Under the pieces are notes generated by a model that had not been told where the DNA came from, made no database searches, and saw nothing but the letters and a program-made list of their open reading frames with translations. A stretch of DNA of 36,715 nucleotides, taken from UBA2227 sp036677505. Lineage in GTDB: Bacteria; Bacillota_I; Bacilli_A; Erysipelotrichales; Erysipelotrichaceae. Made by a program: the position numbers and the translations under genes. The stretch is taken from assembly GCA_036677505.1 (NCBI GenBank), contig JAVBWK010000029.1, positions 1 to 36,715 of the forward strand. The letters are read 5' to 3'. Below are positions 23,429 to 32,575 of the stretch, piece by piece; the stretch's first letter is position 1, and each line of letters begins with the position of its first letter.

Positions 23429-24175
23429 TTACAGGATCTTGGTATAGGTAACGGTACCGTTTTTCTTGTCGATCACACACGTGTAATCAATCAGGTAACG
23501 ATTCATCTGAGCGATCGAAGTTATGGGATGAAGCAACAGTTTTCGGACCAGTGCCCCACGTGCCGCTTTGGCATGCATAGACATATTTACATTTTTGCCC
23601 TCTTTGATATACTCGAAGTTCACCGCAATCCAGCGGGCCTTCTCTTTGACTCTGTCAATATCGATCATCTGCGTATATTCGTCAGAGCTGCAGTTTACCA
23701 CAACGGGATTTCTAAACTTTTGGACATCTTCAATCAGCCGGTCAGTAACGATATCCCGCCAGTACAAGATCCCATTGCCCAGAAGCGGAAAATTTTTGGT
23801 AAAATCCAACCGGTACATACTAATCATGTCCAAGGGTCTGAGTAAACCGTAACATGCACTTAAAATCCTAACATGTTTGTCTGCTCTTCGAATTTCAGCT
23901 GATGACAAAGAGACGGCATCCAAGTTGCGGAAGGCTTCACCCTGATAGGCAAACAGGGCAATCGTCTTCATCTGAGAATCAAATGACTGCCAGTTCTGAT
24001 AGGCTTGATTGATGATATTGTCTGAAGCGTTATAAAAGTCATGAAGTTCATCCACATTCAGCTGTCGAAACACAGCTGCGATTTCCTTGGTTTGATTCAT
24101 AAAAAAAGGAACATGACTCTTGCCTTTGTAAGCACGATACTTCATGGTTTTTGTCGGAGATAACAACACGATCAT
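23429..24175 (-). CDS. yaaA: YaaA family protein (peroxide stress, DUF328)
   Basis: 248 aa. Family motifs in order: LLSPTKTM at the N terminus, FAYQGEAFRNLDA near 74-86, ILSACYGLLRPLDMISMYRLDF near 103-124 (key residues Y, G, L-R-P, D, Y-R-L), NCSSDEYTQ near 160-168, and MSMHAKAARGALVRKL near 198-213. In E. coli YaaA lowers intracellular free iron during peroxide stress and has a DNA-binding fold; assigning that role here is by family. RBS AGAGGGTG on the minus strand. A -10-like TATACT lies about 20 bases upstream on the minus strand, without a clear -35. Divergent from rimO. Confidence 0.9.
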   Translation of the reverse strand: MIVLLSPTKTMKYRAYKGKSHVPFFMNQTKEIAAVFRQLNVDELHDFYNASDNIINQAYQNWQSFDSQMKTIALFAYQGEAFRNLDAVSLSSAEIRRADKHVRILSACYGLLRPLDMISMYRLDFTKNFPLLGNGILYWRDIVTDRLIEDVQKFRNPVVVNCSSDEYTQMIDIDRVKEKARWIAVNFEYIKEGKNVNMSMHAKAARGALVRKLLLHPITSIAQMNRYLIDYTCVIDKKNGTVTYTKIL

Positions 24176-24227
24176 AGCATCACCCTCTTCAGTATAACAA
24201 AAACGACTGTATTCGAGGAGGCGATTG

Positions 24228-24236
24228 TGATAAAAT
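24228..24236 (+). promoter_or_regulatory. Extended -10 promoter of rimO
   Basis: TGA (24228-24230) directly before -10 TAAAAT (24231-24236). The -35 region is weak (TGTATT at 24208-24213, 17 bases away). The RBS GAGGTG and ATG follow within 25 bases. Confidence 0.5.
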
Positions 24237-24259
24237 AGGAGCGTTATCGAGGTGAAAAG

Positions 24260-25558
24260 ATGAAAATCGGATTTATATCTTTGGGTTGCAGTAAGAATCG
24301 GGTCGACAGTGAGAATGTCATGGGATTGTTAAGTGCCAACCAGCACACGATTATCAGTGAGCCCAGTCAGGCGGATGCCATCTTTGTCAATACCTGCGGA
24401 TTTATCACGCCGGCCAAAGAGGAAGCCATCAATACCATCTTACAGATGAGTGAAATCAAAAAGCAGACCGGAGCCAAACTGGTCGTTTTGGGCTGCCTGA
24501 GCCAACGTTATCATGATGATTTAATCAGATTATTGCCGGAAGTCGATCGCTTTATCACATTGGATGAATATCCTTTGCTGGATGAGATTCTGACGAAAGA
24601 GCTGGGTATTCAGGTCAAGGGTGTATACGGCAAAAAGCCGCGCCTGTTATCCACTCAGCCGTGGATGGGCTACCTGAAAATTGCGGAAGGGTGCTCCAAT
24701 CGCTGTACATATTGTGCCATTCCGCTGATCCGCGGCAACTTCCGTTCTTATCCGATGGAAACACTACTGGATCAGGCTCAGCAGCTGAATGATAAAGGGG
24801 TTAAAGAAATCGTTTTGATCGCTCAGGATACGACCCGCTACGGCATCGATCTGTATCAGAAATACAGACTTGCGGACTTATGCGAGGAAATTGCAAAATT
24901 AAAGGGTATCCGCTGGATCCGGATTTTGTACATGTATCCCGATGAGTTAAGCAAAGACATGATTGACCGGCTGGCTAAGATTGATAAGGTACTTCCATAC
25001 TTTGATCTTCCCTTGCAGCACGGAGATGACGTGATGTTAAAAGTGATGAACCGGCGGGGCGATATCCGATCCATCAAAGAAACGATCGGGTATATCCGGC
25101 AGATTCATCAACACCCCATCATCCGCACGACCATGATCGTCGGGTTTCCGGGGGAGACGAAAAACCATTTTGACCGAATGATCGCTTTTGTCAAAGAAAT
25201 GAAGTTTGACCGTTTGGGTGCTTTTACGTATTCCAAAGAAGAGGACACGCCCGCATTTTCATTCTCGAAAGAACCGCGTGAAAGCACAAAGAACAAGCGC
25301 TACAAAGAACTGATGACCGTACAACAGCAAATCGCTCAGGATCTGAATCAGCAGTGGATCGGCAAAGAAGTCGAAGTTCTGGTGGAGGTCATGGATACGA
25401 TCACTAAAACCGCAAAAGGGCGCAGCATTCACAGTGCGCCGGATAACATCGACGGATTTATCTACGTCAAGGTGAAAGAAAATGTAACCTGCGGCAGTTT
25501 CATCACAGCGGTGATCGACCATGCCCATGGGCATGATTTGCATGCAACTCAGTCTTAA
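24260..25558 (+). CDS. rimO: Ribosomal protein S12 methylthiotransferase
   Basis: 432 aa. Radical SAM enzyme that adds a methylthio group to the conserved Asp of ribosomal protein S12. The N-terminal UPF0004 domain carries the three auxiliary-cluster cysteines (Cys10 in SLGCSKNRVDSE, Cys46 in NTCGFI, Cys79 in LGCLSQR). The radical SAM domain has Cys145, Cys149 and Cys152 in AEGCSNRCTYC. The GCSKNRVDSE opening separates RimO from MiaB. A TRAM-like domain occupies the C-terminal ~65 residues. RBS GAGGTG. Confidence 0.94.
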   Translation: MKIGFISLGCSKNRVDSENVMGLLSANQHTIISEPSQADAIFVNTCGFITPAKEEAINTILQMSEIKKQTGAKLVVLGCLSQRYHDDLIRLLPEVDRFITLDEYPLLDEILTKELGIQVKGVYGKKPRLLSTQPWMGYLKIAEGCSNRCTYCAIPLIRGNFRSYPMETLLDQAQQLNDKGVKEIVLIAQDTTRYGIDLYQKYRLADLCEEIAKLKGIRWIRILYMYPDELSKDMIDRLAKIDKVLPYFDLPLQHGDDVMLKVMNRRGDIRSIKETIGYIRQIHQHPIIRTTMIVGFPGETKNHFDRMIAFVKEMKFDRLGAFTYSKEEDTPAFSFSKEPRESTKNKRYKELMTVQQQIAQDLNQQWIGKEVEVLVEVMDTITKTAKGRSIHSAPDNIDGFIYVKVKENVTCGSFITAVIDHAHGHDLHATQS

Positions 25559-25581
25559 CGGGGGAAGACCCCGTTTTTTTT
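25557..25581 (+). terminator. Terminator after rimO
   Basis: AACGGGG (25557-25563), loop GAAGA, CCCCGTT (25569-25575), T-run to 25581. It starts within the stop codon. Confidence 0.85.
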
Positions 25582-25601
25582 ATTTTTCGGATGATTTGGG
25601 G

Positions 25602-25607
25602 TATAAT
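25602..25607 (+). promoter_or_regulatory. Probable -10 element of the polyphosphate operon
   Basis: Perfect TATAAT, 31 bases before the sixA-like GTG start. The -35 would fall in the T-run of the rimO terminator (TTATTT at 25580-25585, 16 bases away) and is a poor match. Regulated expression is possible. Confidence 0.45.
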
Positions 25608-25637
25608 AAGATTAACCGGAAATGGGTGGTGATTGAT

Positions 25638-26108
25638 GTGAGTAAGAAGCTGATTCTGATCCGTCATGCCGATGCATATCCTCTTGAAGATAATGAGGAG
25701 GCTATGCGTGATCTGACGGATGAAGGCGTCAAGTCAATATCAGAGATTGTACCCGGACTGTTGAAATTCATCAAAAAGCCGCATAAAACCATGATCATCA
25801 GTTCGGACTATTTGCGTGCGACCAAGACAGCACTGCTGCTTGCTTCTCAGTGCGGTTTTTCCTATGTCGGAGAACACACCTTTGTGCGTACCGGTGATTT
25901 TTCTGAACTGATCAAGTTTGTGGTCAACTGTAAAAGCAATACGATCATCGTGGTCGGTCATCAGCCGTTTCTGACGGAGTGGTCAGAACTGCTGACGGGA
26001 TGTGCGTTGCCGTTTAAGAAAATCGCAGCTGCCGGATTCAGATTGGATGAGGAAGACTGTGAACTGCTTTGGTTTTTACAGCCCAAAGCATTGCGGGATG
26101 TGAGGTGA
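25638..26108 (+). CDS. Histidine phosphatase, SixA-like
   Basis: 156 aa from GTG 25638, preceded by GGTGG with 7-base spacing; a longer reading begins inside rimO and crosses its terminator, so it is rejected. RHG motif LILIRHADAYP with catalytic His10, an early arginine pair (DYLRATKTALLL), and the second catalytic His in VVGHQPFLTEW. This small single-domain form corresponds to SixA, which removes phosphate from histidine in phosphotransfer proteins. Its place at the head of a polyphosphate operon suggests a role linked to polyphosphate or to a phosphohistidine intermediate such as that of Ppk; this is inference. Its stop overlaps the RBS of the CHAD gene. Confidence 0.85.
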   Translation: MSKKLILIRHADAYPLEDNEEAMRDLTDEGVKSISEIVPGLLKFIKKPHKTMIISSDYLRATKTALLLASQCGFSYVGEHTFVRTGDFSELIKFVVNCKSNTIIVVGHQPFLTEWSELLTGCALPFKKIAAAGFRLDEEDCELLWFLQPKALRDVR

Positions 26109-26112
26109 TTTT

Positions 26113-26910
26113 ATGGGTAAGAAGAAAAAGGGTGAGCTGGTTGCGATTTTCAGATCAGCATTGCTTGCGATAGAAGAACCGTTGAATCGAATCATTGCTT
26201 TGGATGATGACATTGAGGTGGTGCATCAGTATCGGGTTAAAATACGACAGTTGCGCTCATTGATTGCCTTTTTTAAACCCAAGCTTAATCAGGCTTTTGC
26301 CAGTGAAATCAATGATCGGCTGAAACAGTTAGCCTTCATATTCTCTTCTGTTCGTGAACTGGATGTATTGACCGATCGATGGATAAGCATGGCTGATGAA
26401 AGCAACTCGGAGCATCAAGAGTTCACTCAGCGCTTATTAAGTGCAAAGCGTCAGGCACGAATCGATGCTTATGCACTGTTTCAGCCCCGAACGGTAAGCG
26501 AGGATTTACGTTGGATTGATGATCAGTTAAACGATCTGTTTGAAGATGACCGGCAGTTAACTGATTTTATCGATCAGCGCTTGCGACGATGGCTCAAAAG
26601 CATTCGCAAAGGTATCAAAGGATTGGATATTGAGGATTATCCGTCAATGCATGATCTGCGGATCCGTATCAAACGGTTGCGCTATGCTCTTACTTTTTTA
26701 AGTGAATATGCGGATGAGAAACTGGCAGATAAGATCAAAGCATCTAAGCAATGGGCTGAGCAGTTAGGTATCGTCTGTGATTTTCAGCGAAGCAAGGACA
26801 TTCTCAATGAAATCTGTATTCTCGATACTGATCCGAAACCAGAATTTATTAAGTCATTGAAGGTTGAAGCACAGGAAACACTCGAACAACTGAAACACAT
26901 CGAACTTTAG
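26113..26910 (+). CDS. CHAD domain protein (polyphosphate-associated)
   Basis: 265 aa, helical, no signal peptide. CHAD domains consist of two alpha-helical repeats lined with conserved His, Arg and Lys that bind polyphosphate. Repeat one shows VVHQYRVKIRQLRSLIAFF near residues 37-55 and repeat two MHDLRIRIKRLRYALTFL near 179-196, each with the H-xx-R-(I/V)-x-(I/L)-(K/R) pattern. Four bases separate it from the SixA-like gene and 15 from ppx. It would localise to or act on polyphosphate granules; no CYTH triphosphatase domain is attached. Confidence 0.88.
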   Translation: MGKKKKGELVAIFRSALLAIEEPLNRIIALDDDIEVVHQYRVKIRQLRSLIAFFKPKLNQAFASEINDRLKQLAFIFSSVRELDVLTDRWISMADESNSEHQEFTQRLLSAKRQARIDAYALFQPRTVSEDLRWIDDQLNDLFEDDRQLTDFIDQRLRRWLKSIRKGIKGLDIEDYPSMHDLRIRIKRLRYALTFLSEYADEKLADKIKASKQWAEQLGIVCDFQRSKDILNEICILDTDPKPEFIKSLKVEAQETLEQLKHIEL

Positions 26911-26925
26911 AAAGAGGGATTCATC

Positions 26926-27825
26926 ATGATTATCGCTTTAGTGGATATGGGATCAAATACCGTACGGATGAATGTGTATGAATGCAAAAACCATCTGCCC
27001 GAACTTTTATTTTCTGCTAAAAACAATACCGGCCTGATTGGTTATGTGACTGATGGCAAGATGTCTGTTAAGGGGATTAAGGCGGCGATCAATGTCATCT
27101 TGGAATATAAAAGCATTATCAGACATTTTCATGTCGATAAATTTCTCGTGTTTGCGACCGCATCACTGAGAAACATTGAAAATACAAAACAGGTCGTGGA
27201 TATCATTGAGAAAGAGACGGAGGTCAGTATCGATCTGATCAGCGGGGAAGAAGAAGCCCGTTTGGACTTTATCGGTGCTACCCATCTGATATCTATGGAC
27301 CACGGACTGTTGATTGATATCGGAGGGGGATCGACGGAGTTGGTCACCTTTGAGAATCAAAAGATCGTCGATGCGGTCAGTATCCCGATCGGATCACTCA
27401 ATCTGTATCGTAAGTGCGTCAACAATCTATTGCCGGATAAGAAAGAGAAGAAACTGATACAAAAGACCATTAATGATGAAATGGATAAAGTAAAACATAT
27501 CTTTAAGAAAGACTATTTTCTTATTTGCGGTGTCGGTGGTACGATCCGTGCCGGACGGAAACTGAACCAGGTACTTTTTGACCGGGCGGACTCTGACAAT
27601 GACATTGAGGCAGCAGAACTGAAAAAGCTATTGAAAACTATCGGTGCTAATGACCGAAATGCACTGGATATCATTTTACAGAATGCATCCGACCGTATTC
27701 ATACCATTATTCCCGGATTAATGATTTTGCAGGAAGCTATGAAGCGATCTAAGGGGCAACTGATTACCGTCAGTGATTACGGAGTTCGGGAAGGGTATCT
27801 GTTTTCGCGGGTTCTTGAGGATTGA
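26926..27825 (+). CDS. ppx: Ppx/GppA family exopolyphosphatase (short form)
   Basis: 299 aa, covering only the two ASKHA actin-like lobes. The phosphate-1 motif is ALVDMGSNTVRM (residues 4-15) and the phosphate-2 region IDIGGGSTELV near 132-142; EEEARLDF near 107-114 includes the catalytic glutamate region (SGEEEAR). It lacks the C-terminal HD-type domain of the ~500-residue E. coli enzyme, as do many short Gram-positive Ppx proteins. It would release phosphate from the end of polyphosphate, or hydrolyse pppGpp. RBS AAGAGGG. It overlaps the RBS region of ppk. Confidence 0.88.
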   Translation: MIIALVDMGSNTVRMNVYECKNHLPELLFSAKNNTGLIGYVTDGKMSVKGIKAAINVILEYKSIIRHFHVDKFLVFATASLRNIENTKQVVDIIEKETEVSIDLISGEEEARLDFIGATHLISMDHGLLIDIGGGSTELVTFENQKIVDAVSIPIGSLNLYRKCVNNLLPDKKEKKLIQKTINDEMDKVKHIFKKDYFLICGVGGTIRAGRKLNQVLFDRADSDNDIEAAELKKLLKTIGANDRNALDIILQNASDRIHTIIPGLMILQEAMKRSKGQLITVSDYGVREGYLFSRVLED

Positions 27826-27827
27826 TT

Positions 27828-29960
27828 ATGACAAAAATCGAGATGTTTGATACTTCTTTTACGCAAAATCGAGAGTTGTCCTGGCTGATGTTTAATCGCC
27901 GGGTTTTAAAAGAGGCCGAAGATCTCACAGTTCCATTAATGGAGCGTTGTAAGTTTCTTTCGATCTTCCAGACGAATCTGGATGAATTTTATATGATCCG
28001 CGTGGGAAGCTTAAGTGATATTGCCAAACTGAAGCAGTCACCCATCGACAATAAATCGAACATGAGCGTCAAGGAGCAATTAGAAGCAATATACAAAGCG
28101 ACCGTTCCGCTGATTGAGAAGAAAGACAAGGTTTTCGTTCAGTTGCGCAAGCAGTGCGCAACTCAGCATATTCATCACTGTGAAATCCAAGAGTGTATCC
28201 ACCCTGAACTGAAGTTTCTTGAGAATATATTCAAACGTCGGATATTGCCATTGTTATCGCCGTTGGTCATTGACCGCCATCATCCGTTTCCGCATCTGTT
28301 GAACAAACAAAAAGCGGTTGTTGCCAATGTGAAAAGCAAAGACGGACCGCTGACCTTGGGGATCGTACCGATCAGTGACACACTAGACAAAATGATTTTT
28401 TTACCGCGTGATTCCATCAGTTTCGTGCTGACCGAAAAGGTCATTCAGTACTTTTTACCGCTGATATTTGATAAATATCAGGTCAGTGATTCATGCATCG
28501 TTTCAATTACCCGAAATGCGGATATACATCCTGAAGATGAAGGTTTTGACTTTGATATGGATTTCCGTTTACAAATGAAACTCATACTGAAAAAGCGATC
28601 ACGCCTGGCTGCGGTGCGGATGGAAGTTCAGGGTGAGCTGGATGAACGGATCCGGCGGATATTCAAAGATCGCATCAAACTGAGCGATATGCAGATATTT
28701 GTTCAGAAGTCACCGATCAGTTTTGATTATGTTTTTCAGCTGATCGACAAACTGTCCCCGACTCAGCGAATGGGAATGACTTATCCGAATTTCCAGCCGA
28801 TGTCGATGAAAGTAACGATGATGGATTATTGTCAAAGCAAAGATTTACTGCTGTTTTATCCATACGATGATTTCGAACTGTTTGTTCAGTTATTGAAGGA
28901 AAGTGCAAACTCACCGGATGTCATATCCATTAAGATTTCATTGTATCGCTTGGCATCTAATTCAAGAGTCGTTCAGTATTTGTGCGATGCCGCACAAAAC
29001 GGGAAAGAAGTGACCGTACTGATTGAACTGCGTGCCCGTTTTGATGAAAACAACAACATCGAGTGGGCAGAAATGATGGAACAGGCAGGATGTAATCTGA
29101 TTTACGGTTTTGAGGAAGTGAAAGTACATGGCAAAATCTGCCTGATCACATTGAAAAAAGGGGATAAGATTTCGTATATCACGCAGATCGGTACCGGGAA
29201 TTATAATGAGAAAACTGCGAAACTGTATTCGGATTTGGCGTTGTTTACGGCCAATGAGCTGATCGCATCGGATGCCTTGTCATTCTTTAAAAATATGGCT
29301 ATTTCCAATCTGCAGGGATCTTACAGTCATCTGTGGGTAGCACCGTATACTTACAAAAATCAGCTGATGGAGATGATCGATCGCGAAATTGAGAAGGTGA
29401 ATCAAGGGATGGCGGGACGCATCATATTCAAAGCAAATTCACTTTCAGAACGGGATATCATCGATAAGCTTGCACAGGCGTCTGTGGCAGGGGTAAAAAT
29501 CGATTTGATCATTCGGGGAATATGTTGTCTTTTGCCCAATATCAGCAATAAGACCGAGAATATCCAAGTGACAAGCATAGTCGGTCGTTTTTTGGAGCAT
29601 GCCCGAATCTATGCCTTTGGTGAAGGCGAACAAATGAAAATCTGGATTTCTTCCGGCGATTTGATGACGAGAAGTCTGACGCGGCGTATCGAGGTTGCGG
29701 TTGAGGTGTTGGATAAGGACATCAGAGAGCGGGTAGCACATACGCTCGATATCATGTTGGCGGATAATGTCAAAGGGCACAGACTCATGAAAAATGGCCG
29801 TCATCAGCGTAAGAAAGATGATCAGCCACGATTGAACAGCCAAGAGTATTTTATTGAAGAGGCCAGAAACAGAATTTCCTTTCAGGTCGAGTCGGATGGT
29901 AAGAAAGAAAAAAAGAAAAGCTGGGTCGAACGACTGTTCGATTGGTTTGAAAAAAGCTAG
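27828..29960 (+). CDS. ppk: Polyphosphate kinase 1
   Basis: About 710 aa from the ATG at 27828, preceded by GAGG at 27817-27820. PPK1 uses ATP to build polyphosphate through a phosphohistidine. The N domain has RELSWLMFNRRVLKEA near 16-31 and FLSIFQTNLDEFYMIRVG near 45-62 (key residues N-L-D-E-F). Catalytic His434 lies in VHGKICLI and the second His591 in LEHARIYAFG, almost the same numbers as His435 and His592 of the E. coli enzyme. ISLYRLASNSRVV and IELRARFDENNNI are also diagnostic. The C-terminal tail is lysine-rich. Its stop shares a CTAG with the convergent gene. Confidence 0.95.
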   Translation: MTKIEMFDTSFTQNRELSWLMFNRRVLKEAEDLTVPLMERCKFLSIFQTNLDEFYMIRVGSLSDIAKLKQSPIDNKSNMSVKEQLEAIYKATVPLIEKKDKVFVQLRKQCATQHIHHCEIQECIHPELKFLENIFKRRILPLLSPLVIDRHHPFPHLLNKQKAVVANVKSKDGPLTLGIVPISDTLDKMIFLPRDSISFVLTEKVIQYFLPLIFDKYQVSDSCIVSITRNADIHPEDEGFDFDMDFRLQMKLILKKRSRLAAVRMEVQGELDERIRRIFKDRIKLSDMQIFVQKSPISFDYVFQLIDKLSPTQRMGMTYPNFQPMSMKVTMMDYCQSKDLLLFYPYDDFELFVQLLKESANSPDVISIKISLYRLASNSRVVQYLCDAAQNGKEVTVLIELRARFDENNNIEWAEMMEQAGCNLIYGFEEVKVHGKICLITLKKGDKISYITQIGTGNYNEKTAKLYSDLALFTANELIASDALSFFKNMAISNLQGSYSHLWVAPYTYKNQLMEMIDREIEKVNQGMAGRIIFKANSLSERDIIDKLAQASVAGVKIDLIIRGICCLLPNISNKTENIQVTSIVGRFLEHARIYAFGEGEQMKIWISSGDLMTRSLTRRIEVAVEVLDKDIRERVAHTLDIMLADNVKGHRLMKNGRHQRKKDDQPRLNSQEYFIEEARNRISFQVESDGKKEKKKSWVERLFDWFEKS

Positions 29961-31294
29961 CTTTTGCGTATGTTTTTATCGACTTCGAACCGCTTGTATT
30001 TTGCCCGGTTAACCGGCAATGAAATTGTCTCACACCGGATTTGTGCATTAAGTTCGATATCATACAATCTCAGTTCTTGTTTCATACGGGCGGTTACCTC
30101 TCGGATAAGTTCATTTTGCTCGCGCTGAGTGATCGGATCGAGCAATATCTCTAAGGAATGGTCCGAATGTTGGATGACTTTGTACTCGCGGATGTTTTCT
30201 GAGGAAGTGATGATCCAGCGGCTGAACAAATCCGGAAAGATGTGCTGTATCGAGCCATCTTTTTTCTTGAAGTAAAGGATGTCATCATTTCGGCCAAGGA
30301 TTTTCTCTATAGTCCGAAAACTGCTTCCGCACGGACACGGGTCATCAAGGACGATCAAATCGTTCATTTCATATCGGATCAGCGGTTGTGCCCGGTTGAC
30401 GAGGTTGGTGACGATCATGTGATCAGCAACCACATGAGGATCAGTTACTTCATGATTGTGTTCATCGAGCAGCTCGATGAAAATCAAATCTTCATTGATA
30501 TGTAAATTTCCGAGGGAGCATGCCGAGGCGAACTGACCTTCACTGCCCTGATAAATCTCAATCACTTTGCACTCAAACACTTCGCTTAGCCGGTCTTTTT
30601 CTTCTTTCTCCAATACTTCCGCATAAGTAACGATCATTTTCAGCGGTTTGTTTAGTTTATGTGCTAAGGGGATAAGCAAACGGCACAAACTGGGAGGAGC
30701 CATCAGGATATTGATTTTGCGTTGATTGATATCAGCAATGATCTGTTCCGTGGGTGCCATGGTCGAGAGATAGTTCAAAGAAATAAACGGAGAGTTAATA
30801 TCATTGAATCCCTGTGAAAACACTCGTAACATAAATAATATCTTGAATGGCAGATAGCGTAACGGTATTCCGCTCCTCGCTAAAAATACAAAGGGCAGAC
30901 GTTCGGTCAGCACTTTTGGGGTGATGTAGAGACCTTTGTTGCCACTGGTTCCGCTGGAGAGCCCGATGACAAATTCATCCTTATAGTAGCCCAGATAGTC
31001 TTTGTTCAGCTCTTTTTCAACTGCTACGGCCATGACCTCATCCTTTTTTAAACCCGCCGTATTCAATCGGTCGAAGTTCTCCATCATCACGGTTTTGTTG
31101 ATGATGGGAAGGCTTTTTATATCAGACAACTCACGGATGTGCTTGCCGTTTAATGTTTCGTTGTAAAAATCCGAATGTTGTCTGGCGTAATCAGTCAGCG
31201 ACTGAAGCTCTTTGAGCTGATAGGCTTCAATGCTCTTTTTGCTTGAAACCCGCCGATGAATGACCAATCGGATGAAATCGGCAATCCCGCTCAT
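29957..31294 (-). CDS. Adenylate-forming enzyme related to PaaK / F390 synthetase
   Basis: 445 aa. AMP-binding motif LSSGTSGNKGLYIT near residues 113-126, the ligase core YQGSEGQFA near 247-255, RYEMNDLIVLDDPCPCGSSF near 321-340 (key residues R-Y-x-x-x-D and C-x-C-G), and IEKILGRNDDIL near 343-354. These match the phenylacetate-CoA ligase superfamily, specifically the F390-synthetase-related putative adenylate-forming group. It would activate an unknown carboxylate as acyl-AMP, perhaps on to CoA or a carrier. The N terminus has a basic, amphipathic stretch. Translation is coupled to the upstream acyltransferase gene by an ATGA overlap. Confidence 0.82.
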   Translation of the reverse strand: MSGIADFIRLVIHRRVSSKKSIEAYQLKELQSLTDYARQHSDFYNETLNGKHIRELSDIKSLPIINKTVMMENFDRLNTAGLKKDEVMAVAVEKELNKDYLGYYKDEFVIGLSSGTSGNKGLYITPKVLTERLPFVFLARSGIPLRYLPFKILFMLRVFSQGFNDINSPFISLNYLSTMAPTEQIIADINQRKINILMAPPSLCRLLIPLAHKLNKPLKMIVTYAEVLEKEEKDRLSEVFECKVIEIYQGSEGQFASACSLGNLHINEDLIFIELLDEHNHEVTDPHVVADHMIVTNLVNRAQPLIRYEMNDLIVLDDPCPCGSSFRTIEKILGRNDDILYFKKKDGSIQHIFPDLFSRWIITSSENIREYKVIQHSDHSLEILLDPITQREQNELIREVTARMKQELRLYDIELNAQIRCETISLPVNRAKYKRFEVDKNIRKS

Positions 31295-32517
31295 CGGGAG
31301 TGCTCCTTCAGTTTGCCGGCTTTCTCACTGCCGCCGGTCGCAGACAAGAAGCGGGTATAGAAGTACTCGATTCCATAAACGTAGCCGTGTTTTTCCCAAA
31401 GGATCAACCCAGTTCCCCATGCTATGGCCAAAGTCAGACCATAAAGTAGGGATCCGGGAATATCGAAGGACAATGTTGGGATGAAGATTCTTAATGCTGA
31501 AACAATTGCGGTACTGACCACACTTTCAATAAAGAAAACGGATAATCCGGCGATACCGAAGCGGGCAAAGAAACGGGAGATAAACCCTAAGGACCGAGAT
31601 TTGCCAAAATCGTAGAATTTCAATGCGGCCAATATAAATAACATAAACAAACCGTTTTGAGCCATCATCAAAGCAAACCAAACCGGATCGATCGAACGCT
31701 GAAGCATCGTGTCGGGAAGCAGGATATACAGAGCCACACCGGTGATGAAAAGGATGATGCCTATGGGTAATACCTTTCGCACGATCGATTTGAAATCTGC
31801 TGTAACGATCAGCGTTGCGATCCATGCTCCGAAAAGTGCAAATGAGAGATAAGGGAAGATGGGATTGTTTTTATTGACCAGCCAGTTAAGAGAAAGGATC
31901 ATTGGCCAGTTTGCCGAATCCAGTGCATCCAGATAAATGGTATAGAGCGGAATGCGAACCAAGGACAGAACAAAGAAAAGCAGGGCGGATATAAGATAGA
32001 AACGAGGAGTGATTTTTTTTAGGTAGCGGTGTTGGAAACGGAAGAACAAGCCTAATAACAGGATGTTGATACCGATCATGACCAAACTGTCTACGTAAAG
32101 GACACGTTCGAGCGTCGTTGATATGAGTTTTCCGGATCCAAACAATTCAACCAGGATGCTGTTGCTCATAAATTTCTCGCTCATATTGGCTAAACCGGGT
32201 CCGGTGAAAATAAAATAAAGATAGGCTATGACTAAGATAAATAACCCGCTTTTCAGATTATGTCTGATGGCTGTGTTATGGGGTATATTCAGTTGTTCGG
32301 TTTTTCGTATGTACTGATATGTATGAACCAATCCGCTGATCATCGCAAATACGCCCGCGAACATTAAAATGAGTCCGATCAGAGTAACGATCAATGGCGG
32401 ATCACTCAGATCAAGTTCAAAAAGACCTTCAAAATGGTAAAAAGCCGTGTGCATGACGAGCAAAGAAAAGATGCCGATTCCACGCAATACATCGAGTCCT
32501 ACAAAGTTCTTTTTCAT
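31291..32517 (-). CDS. Multi-span membrane acyltransferase-like protein (HGSNAT/DUF1624-like)
   Basis: 408 aa from the ATG at 32517 (RBS AAGGAAC on the minus strand); an ATG at 32550 lacks an RBS. About ten hydrophobic segments. The opening NFVGLDVLRGIGIFSLLVMH matches the (R/G)xDxxRGxxxxxMxxxH pattern of the heparan-alpha-glucosaminide N-acetyltransferase/DUF1624 and acyltransferase-3-like families, with the His near residue 23 as the likely acyl-carrying or catalytic residue. It probably transfers an acyl group across or at the membrane. Overlap with the adenylate-forming gene indicates a two-gene unit. Family assignment is moderate; the TM count is by eye. No confident promoter is seen upstream. 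Confidence 0.65.
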   Translation of the reverse strand: MKKNFVGLDVLRGIGIFSLLVMHTAFYHFEGLFELDLSDPPLIVTLIGLILMFAGVFAMISGLVHTYQYIRKTEQLNIPHNTAIRHNLKSGLFILVIAYLYFIFTGPGLANMSEKFMSNSILVELFGSGKLISTTLERVLYVDSLVMIGINILLLGLFFRFQHRYLKKITPRFYLISALLFFVLSLVRIPLYTIYLDALDSANWPMILSLNWLVNKNNPIFPYLSFALFGAWIATLIVTADFKSIVRKVLPIGIILFITGVALYILLPDTMLQRSIDPVWFALMMAQNGLFMLFILAALKFYDFGKSRSLGFISRFFARFGIAGLSVFFIESVVSTAIVSALRIFIPTLSFDIPGSLLYGLTLAIAWGTGLILWEKHGYVYGIEYFYTRFLSATGGSEKAGKLKEHSR

Positions 32518-32575
32518 GGTTTTGTTCCTTTTTTTTGTTAATATCATCATATCATATCAATTCGTAAAATAAAGA

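Noticed and set aside
23333..23845. Long open frame starting in tRNA-Phe and running opposite yaaA
   Set aside because: It begins inside a tRNA, crosses a terminator and is antisense to a conserved gene.
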